From: Mesorhizobium sp. M4B.F.Ca.ET.203.01.1.1
GTDB lineage: Bacteria > Pseudomonadota > Alphaproteobacteria > Rhizobiales > Rhizobiaceae
DNA length: 64,000 bases
Assembly: GCF_004791025.1 (NCBI RefSeq)
Contig: NZ_SRUO01000006.1
Location: forward strand, 186,001-250,000
Direction of reading: 5' to 3'
The position numbers and the translations under genes are program-made. The notes beneath the pieces were generated by a model. That model was not told the DNA's origin, ran no database searches, and worked only from the letters and a program-made list of their open reading frames with translations. Below, piece after piece: positions 63,416-64,000 of this stretch (position 1 is the stretch's first letter; each line of letters starts with the position of its first letter).

Positions 63416-63728
63416 CTCAAATATCCACTTCTTGTTCTTCCGACAGTCAGAGCGTCCTCGACTCGCCTTGCAGTTCCAATGACCGCTCGGCTATGCCCTT
63501 TGTCCAACATAGGACATCGGGCAGGGACGGCTACACCGTCATTGTTGACGGGTTCCGAAAGATTGTTCTTCCGGTTCGGGCGGGCACATACAGCTATTTT
63601 GACGCTTTGTCACGCCTTGGCCCTGTCTTTTTTGGCCGCATGCCATCACGCAATTGCCAGCCGCGGGGTTGCGCGCGCCCGTCAAGCTTCCTAATCCGGG
63701 CTGGACAACCTACTCCGACGACGTGCTG
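63416..63728. other. Non-coding gap of about 310 bases before the TauE/SafE gene
   Basis: The region holds the rplS promoter on the minus strand and the promoter of the TauE/SafE gene on the plus strand. I see no hairpin of note and no protein. The composition is less GC-rich than the flanks, as expected for promoters. Confidence 0.35.
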
Positions 63729-64000
63729 ATGTCTCCATTCGACGCGATCCTGCTCTTTCTGGCGGGTTTTGTCTCCGGCGCCGCCAATGCGGTGGCCGGT
63801 GGCGGAACCTTCATCACCTTCGGCGCCATGACGCTGGTCGGCGTGCCGCCGATCGTCGCCAATGCCACCTCCTCGGTGACGCAGTTTCCGGGCTACATAA
63901 CCTCGACGCTCGCCTACGCGTCCGACATCCGGCATTTCTGGCGCGAGGCATTGCTGCTCTGCTTGATCTCGGCCCTCGGCGCGCTGGCCGGCGCGCTTAT
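63729..64000 (+). CDS. TauE/SafE-family permease, N-terminal part (continues beyond the window)
   Basis: The frame from the ATG at 63729 remains open to base 64000. The first 90 residues show SPFDAILLFLAGFVSGAANAVAGGGTFITFGAM, the signature of the TauE/SafE (DUF81) sulfite/sulfonate exporter family, and two to three hydrophobic segments. The family exports small organic sulfur or sulfite anions. The C-terminal half is outside the window, so length and substrate cannot be judged. Confidence 0.85.
   Translation, partial: MSPFDAILLFLAGFVSGAANAVAGGGTFITFGAMTLVGVPPIVANATSSVTQFPGYITSTLAYASDIRHFWREALLLCLISALGALAGAL

Overview
The window looks like the chromosome of an alphaproteobacterium of the order Hyphomicrobiales, most likely Mesorhizobium. 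The evidence is high GC, dense gene packing, a hemC-hemD-(mitofilin-domain protein)-hemY string, a tesB/glnK-amtB/ftsK/lolA/xthA block, a CenR-type response regulator followed by a cyclic-nucleotide-binding protein, GcvA-like LysR proteins, and several copies of rhizobial-type palindromic intergenic elements. The genus is inferred from recalled gene order and protein sequences; no database was searched.

Region by region. 1-8.2 kb: a mixed, accessory-looking stretch with the end of a TPR protein, a DUF4239 membrane protein, an L,D-transpeptidase/OmpA lipoprotein pair, a membrane adenylate cyclase, two hypothetical genes and a decayed LysR remnant. 8.4-20 kb: mostly core genes, namely a peroxiredoxin-like protein, an amidotransferase, the heme block, tsaD-gpsA, an EVE protein overlapping an ETF-beta-type methyltransferase, and a LysR regulator. 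20.4-28.5 kb: a DUF1127 protein, a heptanucleotide tandem repeat, a second L,D-transpeptidase, cenR plus a cyclic-nucleotide-binding protein, a GT9 glycosyltransferase, xthA, lolA and ftsK. 29-35 kb: glnK-amtB with a sigma-54-type promoter, tesB, a ubiquinone-type hydroxylase, a metallo-beta-lactamase-fold hydrolase and a TerB-like membrane protein.

35.5-47.0 kb holds the most interesting locus: nine co-directional, mostly overlapping genes for a sugar/polyol ABC importer, a SorC-family regulator, an aldo-keto reductase, a GlpD/EryB-like FAD dehydrogenase, an FbaB/LsrF-like class I aldolase, an L-xylulokinase-like FGGY kinase and a GMC oxidoreductase. The promoter sits between two 35-bp operators of identical 15-5-15 design whose centres are 72 bp apart. 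The gene set suggests uptake, oxidation/phosphorylation and aldol cleavage of a polyol or ketose, but it does not match a pathway I recognise.

47-64 kb: an OsmC protein, a YceH-type protein, the succinate dehydrogenase operon sdhCDAB with a DUF3052-like gene between sdhA and sdhB, a putative MliC-like lipoprotein, two tandem membrane diguanylate cyclases, leuC, a methyltransferase, an amino-acid ABC importer lacking a local ATPase gene, an ohr-ohrR pair with an inverted-repeat operator, rplS, and the start of a TauE/SafE permease. I saw no tRNA, rRNA, CRISPR array, transposase or prophage gene.
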